DNA of 64,000 bases, taken from positions 2,527,001 through 2,591,000 of the forward strand of contig CANXME010001258.1 of assembly GCA_948144175.1 (NCBI GenBank), written 5' to 3'. The notes beneath the pieces are model-generated. The model did not search any database. It was not told where the DNA came from and saw only the letters and a list, made by a program, of their open reading frames with translations. Of this stretch, positions 35,006 through 45,189 are shown piece after piece (positions within the stretch are counted from its first letter, which is position 1; every line of letters begins with the position of its first letter). This stretch comes from Closterium sp. NIES-65. Taxonomy: Eukaryota; Streptophyta; Zygnematophyceae; Desmidiales; Closteriaceae. A program made the translations under genes and the position numbers.

Positions 35006-35689
35006 CAGTAACTCGTGCTTTGAGGCACCTCATCACGCTCTTCCACATATACGTACTGTTGTGCGACATTATTTCTTTCCAAACCAATATTGGCACCCCC
35101 ATTGGATCTACGAATCTTGCGAATGCGGCTATCAACATTCAATACCATCCCGGTCGTGGAAACTTTGAACTTGGTGCACTTGCGGTCACTCATTACGACG
35201 ACGTCCCATTTATCCAATGTTCGTCTGCAACTTACAAGCCCTCAGTCATAAAAAGTCATGACGCACCTTTTAGAAGATTGCTTAACATTTGTTGGCGAGC
35301 CCACCAACATTAACGCAGCCAAATGACATCCGTTCCTCCAATAAAGTCCTTGATCTTGGACCGTCCTCGTCACTTTCAAACTCAAGCTTGCCCTATGCAT
35401 GTCACATATGGAGGAGCATGCACTCTTGCTAACATGTCATTAGTATGTGGCCCTACACCCCACCATTCACGACGAACCACGAAAAACACGGCATCAGTCC
35501 TTGCGCAACACCGTCAGCTTCCGACCTACCTTATGGATCGTCTTTAGCAACTATCTTCTCTGCCTCACATGCCAGCGCAACATTCATTTTGAACCGTCTT
35601 CCACTCCAACAACAACCATCGGCACAATCATCTACCTAAGTAGGCAGCAACCCGCATAACCACCTCAACATGGAGCCTCAAGTAACGTA
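35006..35689 (-). other. unassigned DNA with a possible short coding fragment
   Basis: On the minus strand, 35217-35006 opens with about 70 codons of non-repetitive, mixed-composition sequence (MDKWDVVVMSDRKCTKFKVS...) before entering the minisatellite, giving a 348-codon ORF in all. I do not recognise a family. It might be an exon remnant of a host gene or of an unidentified element. The rest to 35689 shows nothing supportable. Confidence 0.2.
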
Positions 35690-38600
35690 ACGTGCCTTGA
35701 AGGCAGGCGGAGAGCCCGGCGGCTGCTTCACCCTGAAAATCCACATGCCACTGACAATGTTCGCCCCAGGTGGGGGAACCTCGTCGACGTAGGTGCCTGT
35801 GGAATTCCAGGAAGCCATCTCTACGTCCATGGCTGTCTGCCACTGAGAGGAGTACTCACCTGAAATCACCTCCCTATAGGAGCGCGGGGTGGGGATGTCA
35901 AGTGCATCCGGGTCTCCCTCAGGGGCAAGCAGCATGGTCGTGTGATGGGGTGAAGCGGCCGCAAGGCACTCCAGCTCCTCCTGTTTGTCCTCAAGAACGT
36001 CACAGCCAAGGGCAGTACAACCAAGGGCAGGCTCACCCCCGACGGACGGAGAACAGGCAGGGACAGGGTCAGAGACAAGACTCGCAAGGTAGTCTAGGCG
36101 GTACATAGCAGCAAAGTCAACGAGCTCAGCGACTAAGGCAGACGCAGCAGGAGACGAGAACGTAGGGTCCGTCACAACCGTAGCAAGGAAACGAGTAACA
36201 CTCAGACTGGATGCACGAGCAAGGTCAGACGGAGGGTCAGCAACGGCAGGAAGACGCAGGAGGTAACAGTAGGACAACACGATGTGGAACAGAGGAAGGA
36301 CGGAGTGTCATATCGTGAGTGCCTCGGACAGCCGGAGCACGAGGACGACGCACACGAGTACGGACAACGGCACTAGGCTCGGGCTCAAGGTCAAAGCTAG
36401 ACTCAGGCTCTCAACGCTCAGGGGTGGAAGTACGAGTCTCAGGCTCTCGACGCTCAGACAGGGACTATGTCACCGCAGTGTAATGAGCAGGAGCAGGCAG
36501 CGGGAAGTGCGGTAGCAGCGGCGGCTGAGACTGGTCTGCCGGTGGAAACAGTAACGGAGGAGTAGTACCAGCCACTGGGAAGTCAGTAGCACCTGGCGGA
36601 AGACTGAGAAGGTGGCGAAGAGCACCAACAGCTCCCGTACCTCCAGCACGAGCAGCTCCTCCAGTACCCCCAGCAACACCTCCAGCACCAGTAGCACCAG
36701 CACCTCCAGCACCACGAGCTCCGACAGCGCCAGCACCTCGAGCACCAGTAGTACCTCCAGCACCTCCAGTGCCTCCAGCTCCAGCTCCAGCGCCAGTAGT
36801 ACCTCCAGTACCTACCGTGCCAGCAGCTCCAGTAGCACCTCCAGCACCAGCACCACCACTTGCTCCAGCAGCTCTAGCACCTCCAGTACAAGCACCTCCG
36901 GGACCAGTAGTTCCAGCACCTCCAGTACCTCCAGCTCCAACGCCTCCACCACCAGCAGCACCAGCACCTCCAGGGTCAGCAGCTCTCGCAGCTCTAGCAC
37001 CAGTAGCACCAGCACCTCTAGTGCCAGCAACTCCAGCACCCCCAGCACCTCCAGTAACAGTAGTACCTACAGCACCAACAGCTCCAGTACCTCCAGCACC
37101 AGTAGCACCTCTAGTACCTCCAGCAGTAGCCCCATGCCTAGCAGCTCCAGTACCTCCAACACCAGTAGCACCTCTAGTACCTCCAGTAGTACCTCCAGCA
37201 CCTCCAGCACCAGTAGCACCTCATGGACTAGTAGCTCCAGCACCAGCAGGACCGTACCCTCCACCACCAGGACTGCCTCGCCGAACGACCCACGCACGAA
37301 TCGCCTGCGGCGAGAGCGTCTCAAGTAGAGCAGGCTGCGGTGGCTGTCCAGCTCTAGTACCTCCAGTAAGGTGACGTCTTGAGAGGAGAGAACACGACGC
37401 GAGGATAGGTGGTAGAACTGCCACAGCGGGGCGTCGGTGGGGAAGCCCAGGAAGACACAGCGGAGAGTGCGAGGAGAGAGCTTGCTCGCTTTGGTATCGC
37501 GAACAAGGGAGAGCGCGCCCCAGACCCGAAACGATGACGCATCACCAGGCTGTCCCGTCCAACGGAGTGTGGGCGAGGTCTCTGGAGCAGAGACACGGGG
37601 CCAGAGGTTGAGCTAATGCGCGGCGTATCGGACCGCAAATGGCCACAGGAAATGGGGAGCAGCCGCATGGATCATGGAGGTGTGAGCAACCTCTATGATC
37701 AGGCCAATGCAACGCTCAGCGATCCCATTTTGCTGCGGAGAGGCCGGAAGCGTGAATGACTGGGCGATGCCCTCGTACTGACAGAACGTCTCAAGGACGC
37801 CAGAGCAGAACTCACCACCCCTGTCAGAGTGCAGACGCAGAACTGAAAAGTCCCGCCAAAACCGCTCGCGCACCTGGTGACGAGTAGCACGGATCCAGGG
37901 GATCAGGATACCACAGACATGCACCTTGCTCCGCAAGGGGAAGACGGTGGTGTAGCGTGTGTAGTCGTCAACAACCAGCAGGAAGTAGCGCTCCTGGTCC
38001 GTTCCACCGACTGGGGCCGGGCCCCACACGTCCAGGTGGAAACTCGGAGGAGTGAGGAGCGGCGCGCTGCTGCCCCTCGACGCAAGGAAGGCACGGCGGG
38101 GCAAGCGAGCGCGGCAGGGGGGGGCAGGGTCCTGGGGAGGCCAGAGACAAGGAGACGAGAGTGCATACTGCGTAGACGCGGCAGGGAGGGGTGACCAAGA
38201 TGGTGGTGCCAGCGCTGAGTCTCGTGCGTGAGTACTCTGCACGAGCAAGAAGCAGCTAACTGCCCCGATGCAGACTCCCGACTCGACGCAGCCACTTGTG
38301 CAGACGCAGTGGTCAGTGTGTACAGACTAGACCCAGGCTGACGAGTGAACGTAGCCAGGTGACAGCCAGTCCGGGAGCACGTACAGATCGCCACACGCTG
38401 CCCTCCAGGAATAAAGGTATCAACCCAGACATCTTGAATGGCAGCGTTGCTCACCAAGTTCGTCGAGAACGTGGGGAGGTGGAGACCTGACAGAGAACCG
38501 GAGGGGACTGCTGGACAAGGGAGGACCGTGGAGGCTCTCGCAACTACTAGGCCCCCAGAGGGGTCAGCCAGTGGGACAGGTGCTGTGAGTGGTGTGACTG

Positions 38601-39030
38601 TGGTGCAATCACGAAAGAATCAACGTGACGCGCCTGAGTCAAGCGTGAAAGTGTGCAAGACCTCAGCTGAGACGGGATCTGTGGTAAAAGACGCACTAGC
38701 ACTTAGAGCGTTGGCAGACTCACGGGCACCTAGAGCTGCAGCAGACTCACTAGCACCTGGAGCGGCAGCAGACTCACTAGCACCTGGGGCGGCAGCAGGC
38801 TCACTAGAACCGAGAGCAGGAACCTAAACACATAGCCAGGGACGCACCGTCGAGAAGCACATTCGCGACGTCGCTTAGGCCACTGAAAATCAAAACCTCC
38901 ACCACCCGGCCTGCCTCGCTGAACAACCCACTTACAAAGTTGCTGAGGGGTGGGGTCGTCTGGGAGAGGCAGTGCCCGCTGCTGTCCACCCCTGGCCACA
39001 GCAATTGCCGCGATAGTGGCCATGACAGAC
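35690..39030 (-). pseudogene. F Pol remains
   Basis: Minus-strand blocks: protease near 38600-38640 (DSG-type motif), pre-integrase HH/CC (about 38060-38215), integrase core (about 37720-38040, with DVWGPAP, LHSDRGGEF and NGIAER), low-complexity spacer (36600-37260) and RT start (35680-35870). Plus-strand ORFs of Ser/Thr or Ala/Pro repeats across the spacer are shadows. Several breaks. Confidence 0.8.
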
Positions 39031-39255
39031 AGCGGCGGTCACGAGTAGGTCCAGCACCTCCAGCTCCTCCAGCACCAGCAGCACCTCCAGCACTCCCAGT
39101 AGCACCTCCACCACCAGCAGCAGTAGCACGAGTAGCAGCAGCAGTAGTAGTAGCAGGAGCAGGGCGGCTCAGTGGGGCTGGGCGGCTGCACCTCCAGCAA
39201 TCCCAGCAGCACCTCCACCAGCAGCAGCAGTAGCACGAGTAGCAGCAGCAGAAGT

Positions 39256-39257
<2 letters not shown>

Positions 39258-39293
<36 letters not shown>
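39258..39293. repeat. 36-nt T run inside element F
   Basis: Uninterrupted T (A on the element's own strand) lying between its leader and its Gly-rich Gag remnant, a position where other elements have the Gag N-terminal coding region. Confidence 0.9.
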
Positions 39294-39294
<1 letters not shown>

Positions 39295-39297
39295 GGT

Positions 39298-40140
39298 TTA
39301 GGGTTGCGCGCGGCCCACGGGCTGCAGGGGCGACACGCGGCTCGGTAGGGCGACGCGCGGGCTGCAGGTGCAGCGCCCACGGACTGCAAGGGCGACTCGC
39401 AGCTCAGCAGGGCGGCGCGCGGCTCGGCAGGGCGGCGCCCAGGCTGCAGGGGCGACGCTCGGCTCCGGAGGGCGGCGCGCGGGCTGCAGGGGCAGCGCCC
39501 ACGGGCTGCAGGGGCGACGTGCGGCTCTGCAGGGTGGCGTACGGGCTGCAGGGGCGATGCGCGGCTCTGCAGGGCAGCGTACGGGCTGCAAGGGCAGCGC
39601 CCACGGGCTGCAGGGACAATGCGCAGCTCGGCAGGGTGGCGGGCGGGCTGCAGGGGCAAAGCCCATGGGCTGCAGGGGCAACGCGCGGCTCTGCAGGGCG
39701 GCGTATGGGCTGCAGGGGCGATGCGCGGCTCTGCAGGGCGGGCGTATGGGCTGCAGGGGCGACGCGCGACTCTGCAGGGCGGCGTACGGGCTGCAGGGGC
39801 AGCGCCCAGGGGCTGTAGGGGCAACGCTTGGCTCGGCAGGGTGGCGCGTGGGCTGCAGAGGCAGCGCCCACGGGCTGCAGGGGCGAACGCGCGGGTTGCA
39901 GGGGCAGCACACGGGCCACAGGGGCAGGCACGGCTGCAGAGGCAGCACGGTCGCAGGGGCAGGCACGGCTGCAGGGGCAGCACGGTCGCAGGGGCGAGTA
40001 CGGCTGCAGGGGCAGCACGGTCGCAGGGGCGAGCACGGCTGCAGGGGCAGCACAGTCGGAGGGGCGAGCACGGCTGCAGGGGCAGCGCGGTCGCAGGGGC
40101 AGCACGCGGGCTGCAAGGGCAGCACGGCTGCAGGGGCAGC
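39298..40140. repeat. GC-rich tandem repeats in the leader of F
   Basis: Many degenerate copies of a unit like gggctgcaggggcgacgcgc, changing toward the LTR into cacggctgcaggggcag with cacggtcgcaggggc. Long ORFs on both strands here are products of the repeat. Confidence 0.85.
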
Positions 40141-40216
40141 GTAGGAAGAAAAATTTTACGGTTAGGGCATGGCGGAACGTTCGTTGGGCCCTAGGAACAA
40201 TTCTGCTCTAATACCA

Positions 40217-40350
40217 TGTTAGAATCTGCAGGTAGGAATGATGGACTAGGTAGCATGCATGAGTACAAGTACCTAACCCTAAAGTGTTGTACCCCTTGTA
40301 GGCTAACTCACTATAGCCTAGAGAGAACACAAACATGCAGTTTGAGAGCA
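40217..40350 (-). repeat. 5' LTR of F
   Basis: About 134 bp beginning TGTTAGAATC as printed, with the shared core in reverse (aaccctaa...actatagcc). The far edge is uncertain by a few bases. Confidence 0.65.
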
Positions 40351-40420
40351 CAACGTCAGACACCAACAATCGCTATTACTTGACACCGCCCTCAACCTGC
40401 CCTGCAATCTGCACTTCGTC

Positions 40421-40823
40421 AACATACGCACATGTCTCAGAAGACCCAATTTAAATGAAGCATGTTGCCTTGCAAGAACCAAAAAAACAAGCTTTCTTAA
40501 TATGATTTTTTTTGAAAGTGTGTAACACTTTCTAAAAATATGTACTATGAAATCGCAGCTGAATGCATCGAAGCAAGGCAACTACGAATGCCTATTCCCG
40601 ACTACATATTGAGGGTTGGAGGCCATTTGGCCTCCACCCACGTCTTCATTTTCGGAACTTGACAGTTCTGCTTCCCCCCCACCCACCCCTAGTTGATACT
40701 TATGTAATGTTTCAATTGGACGAGAATGTTGTAATTACCCAACATATGCACATGTCTCAGAAGACCCAATTTAAATGAAGCACGTTGCCTGGCAAGAACC
40801 AGAAAGCAAGCTTTCTTAATACG
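40421..40823. repeat. 83-bp direct repeat pair
   Basis: 40421-40503 and 40741-40823 are about 90 percent identical (both contain catgtctcagaagacccaat and gcaagctttcttaat), 320 bp apart. The DNA between and around them (40351-41054) shows no gene. They could be terminal repeats of a small element or a local duplication. Confidence 0.75.
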
Positions 40824-41054
40824 GTGCATATCAGCACAACAACCCCCCGTGAAACAACCAACTGACATGAACACACCCGCACAAACTGACCTGCACAAAC
40901 ACACCCGCACGCACATGCATACACAAATAGGATTGAGAGCAGACAAGCATACAGTAACGAAGAGTTGCTCAATTTATTATGTATCAATCGCTGCTAGCTT
41001 GACCCCCCTTCCTCTCTCTTTCCGCCTTCCCTCCTCTCCCTCTACCATCAAAAT

Positions 41055-42086
41055 CTGTTTCTGCGCACCGACACCTCTCTGCCGCCGTTCTACATTCTCG
41101 TGTACGTCGACGACTTGGTCTTTGCCACAGCTGACACTGCTGGACTCGCCTACGTGAAGTCCGAGCTGCAGAAGAGACACACGTGCACTGACCTGGGTGA
41201 ACTGCGCAGCTACCTTGGCTTGCAGATCACCCGGGACAGAGCACGCCGCACCATTACCCTGACTCAGTCACACATGGTGCAGCAGGTCCTTCAGCGCTTC
41301 GGCTTCACGTACTCCTCGCCTCAGGCCACTCCTCTGCCTACTCGCCACTCGCTCTCAGCTCTGCCTTCGGATGAGTCCGTAGAGTCGAGTGGCCCGTTTG
41401 CAGAGCTTGTTGGCTGCCTCATGTACCTGATGACCTGCACACGACCTGACCTCGCATACCCTCTTAGCATTCTCGCACGCTTTGTTGCTCCTGGGAGACA
41501 CCGACCAGAGCACATGGCTGCAGCGAAGAGGGTTTTGCGCTACTTGTGCAGTACGTCGGGCATGGGGCTAGTGCTTGGAGGGCGCAGTCCAGTGGTCCTC
41601 ACTGGGCACGCAGACGCTTCTTGGGCTGACGACCAGGCTACGCAGCGGTCGTCACAGGGTTACACCTTCAGCCTTGGTTCCGGCTCTGTCTCGTGGCGGG
41701 CTACCCGCTCGTCTTCTGTTCTCGGCTCCAGTTGTGAGGCTGAGATCTACGCTGGGGCTATGGCTGCACAGGAGTTACGCTGGCTCACCTACCTGCTGAC
41801 CGACCTTGGAGAGCAGCCTCGTTCTCCTCCAGTCCTGTACGTAGACAACAAGGCCATGCTGGCCTTGTGTCGAGAGCAGCGACTGGAGCACAGAACGAAG
41901 CACATTGCTCTTCGTTACTTTCTTGCTCGTGAGCTACAGCAGCGTGGACAGCTGCGACTTGCGTACGTGGCCTCTGAGGCCAACACTGCTGATGTCTTCA
42001 CCAAGGCACTTGCGCCTTGTGATCATCAGCGTTGCTGCACGCAGTTGGGTCTTGTGCCTGTCTTGCCTCACTTGCTCTCCTCTTGA
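41055..42086 (+). pseudogene. A3 RT C-terminus and RNase H
   Basis: An open stretch of more than 320 codons, with YVDDLVFA at its start, GHADASWADD, YVDNKAMLAL and ANTADVFTKAL. Only the C-terminal part of the polyprotein is represented, so it is an isolated gene fragment. Confidence 0.9.
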
Positions 42087-42283
42087 CCTTGCTTGTACTT
42101 TCGCATATATATACTCTTGTTCTTGTATATCTCTATATATGATCTTGCATGTGAACTGGCCTTGTGGCCTCTGAACTTGTGCTCGGAATGCGTGGTGACT
42201 TTGTGATCCACCCTGAGCTTTGCTTTGCTTTGCTTGACTGGTCTTGTGACCCCTTGTTCTCCCCCACTTTGCCTATGGGGGTG

Positions 42284-42415
42284 TGTCAGAACTTATAGCT
42301 TACTTGTTTCTGTAGGCTATAGTGGGGTATCCCCTAGGGGGTACAACCCAATTAGGGTTTCCTATTTGTACTCACTTCGTTCATAGTCATTCCATTCTCG
42401 TTCTTTGTTTTCACA
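42284..42415 (+). repeat. 3' LTR of A3
   Basis: 132 bp, TGTCAGAAC...TTTTCACA, resembling the A1 LTRs and preceded by ctatgggggtg. Confidence 0.9.
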
Positions 42416-42539
42416 CAAGGCTCCAGCGAGCAACGAGCTGGGCATCGCCATGCTACAAGGCGCCAGAGAGTTGCAGCAAGGCACCGGTAGGCTGAGAAGA
42501 GAAAGCGGGCTGCCGTAGCAAGGTCTGAGCACACGACAG

Positions 42540-42785
42540 CAAGGCGTAAGCTCACTGCAGCAAGGCGTGAGCATATGGCAGCAACGCGTGAGCTCACTGC
42601 AGCAAAGCGTGAGCTCACTGCAGCAACGCATGAGCTCACTGCAGCAACGCGTGAGCTCACTGCAGCAACGCGTGAGCTCACTGCAGCAACGCGTGAGCTC
42701 ACTGCAGCAACGCGTGGGCTCACTGCAGCAACGCGTGAGCTCACTGCAGCAACGTATGAGCTCACTTCAGCAACGCGTGAGCGTG
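42540..42785. repeat. 21-bp satellite made of three 6-bp palindromes
   Basis: About eleven copies of a 21-bp unit containing GAGCTC, CTGCAG and ACGCGT in succession. Open frames on both strands (ELTAATR, SSLQQRV) follow from the 21-bp period and are not called as genes. 42416-42539 is a more diverged form of the same material. Confidence 0.9.
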
Positions 42786-42809
42786 CGCAACAAGGCAACA
42801 GCGGACGCG

Positions 42810-43525
42810 CCAGCGAGTTAGGCGCCAGGGCGTTAAGGCCCAGCGATTAAGGCGCCAAGGCGCCAGCGATTAAGGCGCCAAGGCGCCAGCGATTAAGGTG
42901 CCAAGGAGCCAGCGTTTAAGGCGCCAAGGCGCCAGCGTTTAAGGCGCCAAGGCGCCAGGGATTAAGGCGCCAAGGTGCCAGCGTTTGAGGCGTCAAGGCG
43001 CCAGCGATTAAGGCGCCAAGGCGCCAGCGTTTAAGGTGCCAAGGCGCCAGCGTTTGAGGCGCCAAGGTGCCAAGGCGCCAGCGTTTGAGGCGCCAAGGCG
43101 CCAGCGTTTGAGGCGCCAAGGCGCCAGCTTTTAAGGCGCCAAGGCGCCAGCGTTGAAGGCGCCAGCGTTGAAGGCACCAAGGCGCCAGCGCTCATGGCGC
43201 CAAGGCGCCAGCGTTTGAGCGCCAAGGCGCCAGCGTTTGAGGCGCCAAGGCGCCAGCGTTTATGGCGCCAAGGCGCCAGCGCTCAAGGCGCCAAGGCGCC
43301 AGCGTTTAAGGCGCCAAGGCGCCAGTGTTTAAGGCGCCAAGGCACCAGCGCTCATGGCGCCAAGGCGCCAGCGATTAAGGCGCCAAGGCGCCAGCGTTGA
43401 AGGCGCAAAGGCGCCAGCGCTCATGGCGCCAAGGTGCCAGCGATTAAGGCGCCAAGGCGCCAGCGCTTAAGGCACCAAGGCGCCATCGCTCATGGTGCCA
43501 AGGCGCCAGCGTTTAAGGCGCCAAA
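42810..43525. repeat. 23-bp satellite rich in GGCGCC palindromes
   Basis: About 30 copies of a 23-bp unit, ggcgccaaggcgccagcg followed by tttaa or variants (attaa, ctcat, ttgag). Each unit has two GGCGCC palindromes. It follows the 21-bp satellite after a short transition in which both motifs mix. Confidence 0.9.
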
Positions 43526-43750
43526 GGTTGACGATGACCACCTAGCACTTAACGCGCCTATCACTCTTGTACTCACGAAACATGTCGTTTGTCACGAGTG
43601 CTTGCAGGGGCGTTTTCCACGAGCGGTTTCATGGTCACGGGCGCTTGAGAATAAAGAGCTGATGCTCGTACTAGCGTGAGGTATTGGCGTGAGGTAGTAC
43701 GGGGTAATCCGGGAGGTACTAATGGTAGCAAGAAGTACTAGCGTGATGGT
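43526..43750. other. spacer with short gtactagcgtga repeats
   Basis: No gene. Contains several degenerate copies of tactagcgtgag, and the TRIM that follows is inserted in one of them. Confidence 0.5.
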
Positions 43751-43755
43751 ACTAG

Positions 43756-44131
43756 TGTAACGCCTGTGGGGCTTACACGTAAGGGTATGAGAGCATCCGC
43801 TACGCCTCAAATACAACCCTCGTTTTGACCCAGTAGGTAGCGAGGTGTTACATTTGGTCTCAGAGCCATGGGCTCGATTCCCAACTGGGTCACATTTGAA
43901 TGTGCCAGTCGCAAACCCAGTGAACGATCCGCCGCTGGCCTGGCCCACCAGCGAAGTCGCTGTAGAGCGAGATCAGGTCATTGCGAGGGCCGACTCCCTG
44001 CCCAACGAGGACGTTGACTCCAGGGGGGGACGAGTGTAACGCCTGTGGGGCTTACACGTAAGGGTATGAGAGCATCCGCTGCGCCTCAAATACAACCCTC
44101 ATTTTGACCCAGTGGGTAGCGAGGTGTTACA
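43756..44131 (+). mobile_element. complete TRIM (miniature non-autonomous LTR element)
   Basis: 376 bp. Two 97-bp LTRs (43756-43852 and 44035-44131; TGTAACGCC...GGTGTTACA) enclose 182 bp. The internal region starts with a primer site tttggtctcagagcc and ends with a polypurine tract ccaggggggga. Perfect TSD actag at 43751-43755 and 44132-44136. LTRs differ at three sites. There is no ORF. The LTR ends TGTAACGC...GTTACA resemble those of Ty3/Gypsy elements rather than the Copia families around it. Plus strand assigned from primer site and polypurine tract. Confidence 0.95.
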
Positions 44132-44136
44132 ACTAG

Positions 44137-44736
44137 CGTGAGTGGAAAGAACTAGTTTCTTGTTCTTGGGTTGGGTTGAGTAATTGAGGTGGTTTCACAT
44201 GTGTATGAGCTCGTGAAATTCAGCTGATGCACTACTGTACATTTCATGTGCAGTTTGCGTCACCTCCACAAAATGAGACAAAAGCAAAAACGAAGTGCAC
44301 GTTCCTCACAATAGCAGAGTTAGATCTACACCATAAGTAACCACATAGTACATGCTAATATTCTTTAGTCGTAATTCCACAATTGAGAATTATGTGTGAG
44401 ATATAGAAGCAAATGTAATAAGTATGATACAGAACGGATGTAGAGGGTGGAAGAAGGATAAGGATACGAACATACCTAAGAAGATGGAAAAACAAACTAA
44501 TATATATATATATATATATTTATCAAGGTGCTGCATTCATTATTAGTACGATATTCAACTTCTACGCAACCCTTACGACGCTCATCGGTGAGCCTTGTTT
44601 TTTGTTTGTTTGTTTGTTTTTAAATTAGACATGTCGAAAGCGCCCCTGCCTGTAACGCAGATTTTGGCATCGTCGAAGCGCGCTAAATGCCCTTTGTCAA
44701 GATAGTAGATTAGGAGTGAGCTCAGTACCGCAGCCA
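44137..44736. other. AT-rich intergenic stretch
   Basis: Contains a (TA)n run (about 44499-44520) and a TTTG run (about 44600-44620). On the minus strand 44736-44620 gives about 38 open codons of mixed composition (LSSLLIYYLDKGHLARFDDA...) that might be an exon remnant. Nothing firmer can be said. Confidence 0.3.
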
Positions 44737-44861
44737 TGTCAGAATAACTATGCATGAACGATTGGATTAGCAAGAGTTGGGGTACAAGTACTAACCCTAG
44801 AAGTGCTGTACCCCATAAGGAGTGCCCCACTATAGCCTACAAGTAAGATTGTAGTTTGACA
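44737..44861 (-). repeat. 3' LTR of I
   Basis: 125 bp, TGTCAGAAT...GTTTGACA as printed, with the shared core in reverse (actaaccctag, ccccactatagcc). Taken alone it would look like a solo LTR; the body is found at 60150 onward. Confidence 0.8.
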
Positions 44862-44932
44862 CATCCTGTCAAGAATGAAAGTGTTGGTTTCACTAAGGTT
44901 GGTTGGGGTACATAAACCTAACCCTAACAGGT

Positions 44933-45189
44933 TGTTAGAAACTGAATTGTGTGTTCATTGATGTGGGTTGGGGTACATATAGCAAACCCCAATATTTGTA
45001 CTGTCGAAAGGTAAGCAGAAAGTTTTGGAAGCAGAAAGAGCAGTTGCACTAGCAAGCAATTGAGTACATATGGGAAACCCTAAGTTGGGCTGTACTCGCT
45101 ATAGAGTACCCCACTGCAGGCTAGACAAATACAGCATTCTAACATGTACCCCCTAAGACAAACCTCACTACAGGCTACAACACTTGACA
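44933..45189 (-). repeat. 3' LTR of G, interrupted by a solo LTR
   Basis: Outer parts 44933-45001 and 45150-45189 match the 5' LTR at 52377-52468 (tgttagaaa...cacttgaca), apart from a 17-bp length difference. Confidence 0.85.
45002..45144 (-). mobile_element. solo LTR related to E, inserted in G's LTR
   Basis: 143 bp with TG...CA ends (TGTCGAAAG...TTCTAACA as printed) and a perfect TSD tgtac (44997-45001 and 45145-45149). Read on the minus strand it has the E-type core (tagcctgcagtggggtactc, tatagcgagtacagccc). Solo LTRs arise by recombination between the two LTRs of a full element. Confidence 0.9.

Larger units (their letters stand above)
35690..40350 (-). mobile_element. F: 5' portion of a Copia element, 3' end missing
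   Basis: Minus strand: LTR at 40217-40350, primer site (rc of about 40205-40216), GGGCCC (40186-40191), a GC-rich leader of tandem repeats (39298-40140), a Gly-rich Gag linker, protease, pre-integrase site, integrase core, Ala/Gly-rich spacer and the beginning of RT, where it ends at about 35690. Gag's N-terminal domain, RNase H and the 3' LTR are absent. Broken at several sites. Similar to families A and B in RT. Confidence 0.85.
41055..42415 (+). mobile_element. A3: 5'-truncated family-A Copia fragment
   Basis: Begins abruptly within RT and continues through RNase H, the conserved 3' block, polypurine tract and a 3' LTR (42284-42415). Highly similar to A1. Everything upstream of RT is missing. 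It ends at satellite DNA. Confidence 0.9.

Noticed and set aside
34171-35217. 348-codon hydrophobic ORF as a multi-pass membrane protein
   Set aside because: Most of it is the 23-bp minisatellite, open in several frames, so hydrophobicity is a repeat effect.
36612-37374. Plus-strand Ser/Thr-rich and Ala/Pro-rich ORFs
   Set aside because: Antisense shadows of the Gly/Ala-rich spacer of F on the minus strand.
43526-43755. Possible gene upstream of the TRIM
   Set aside because: Only short frames with repeat-derived sequence and no recognisable product.
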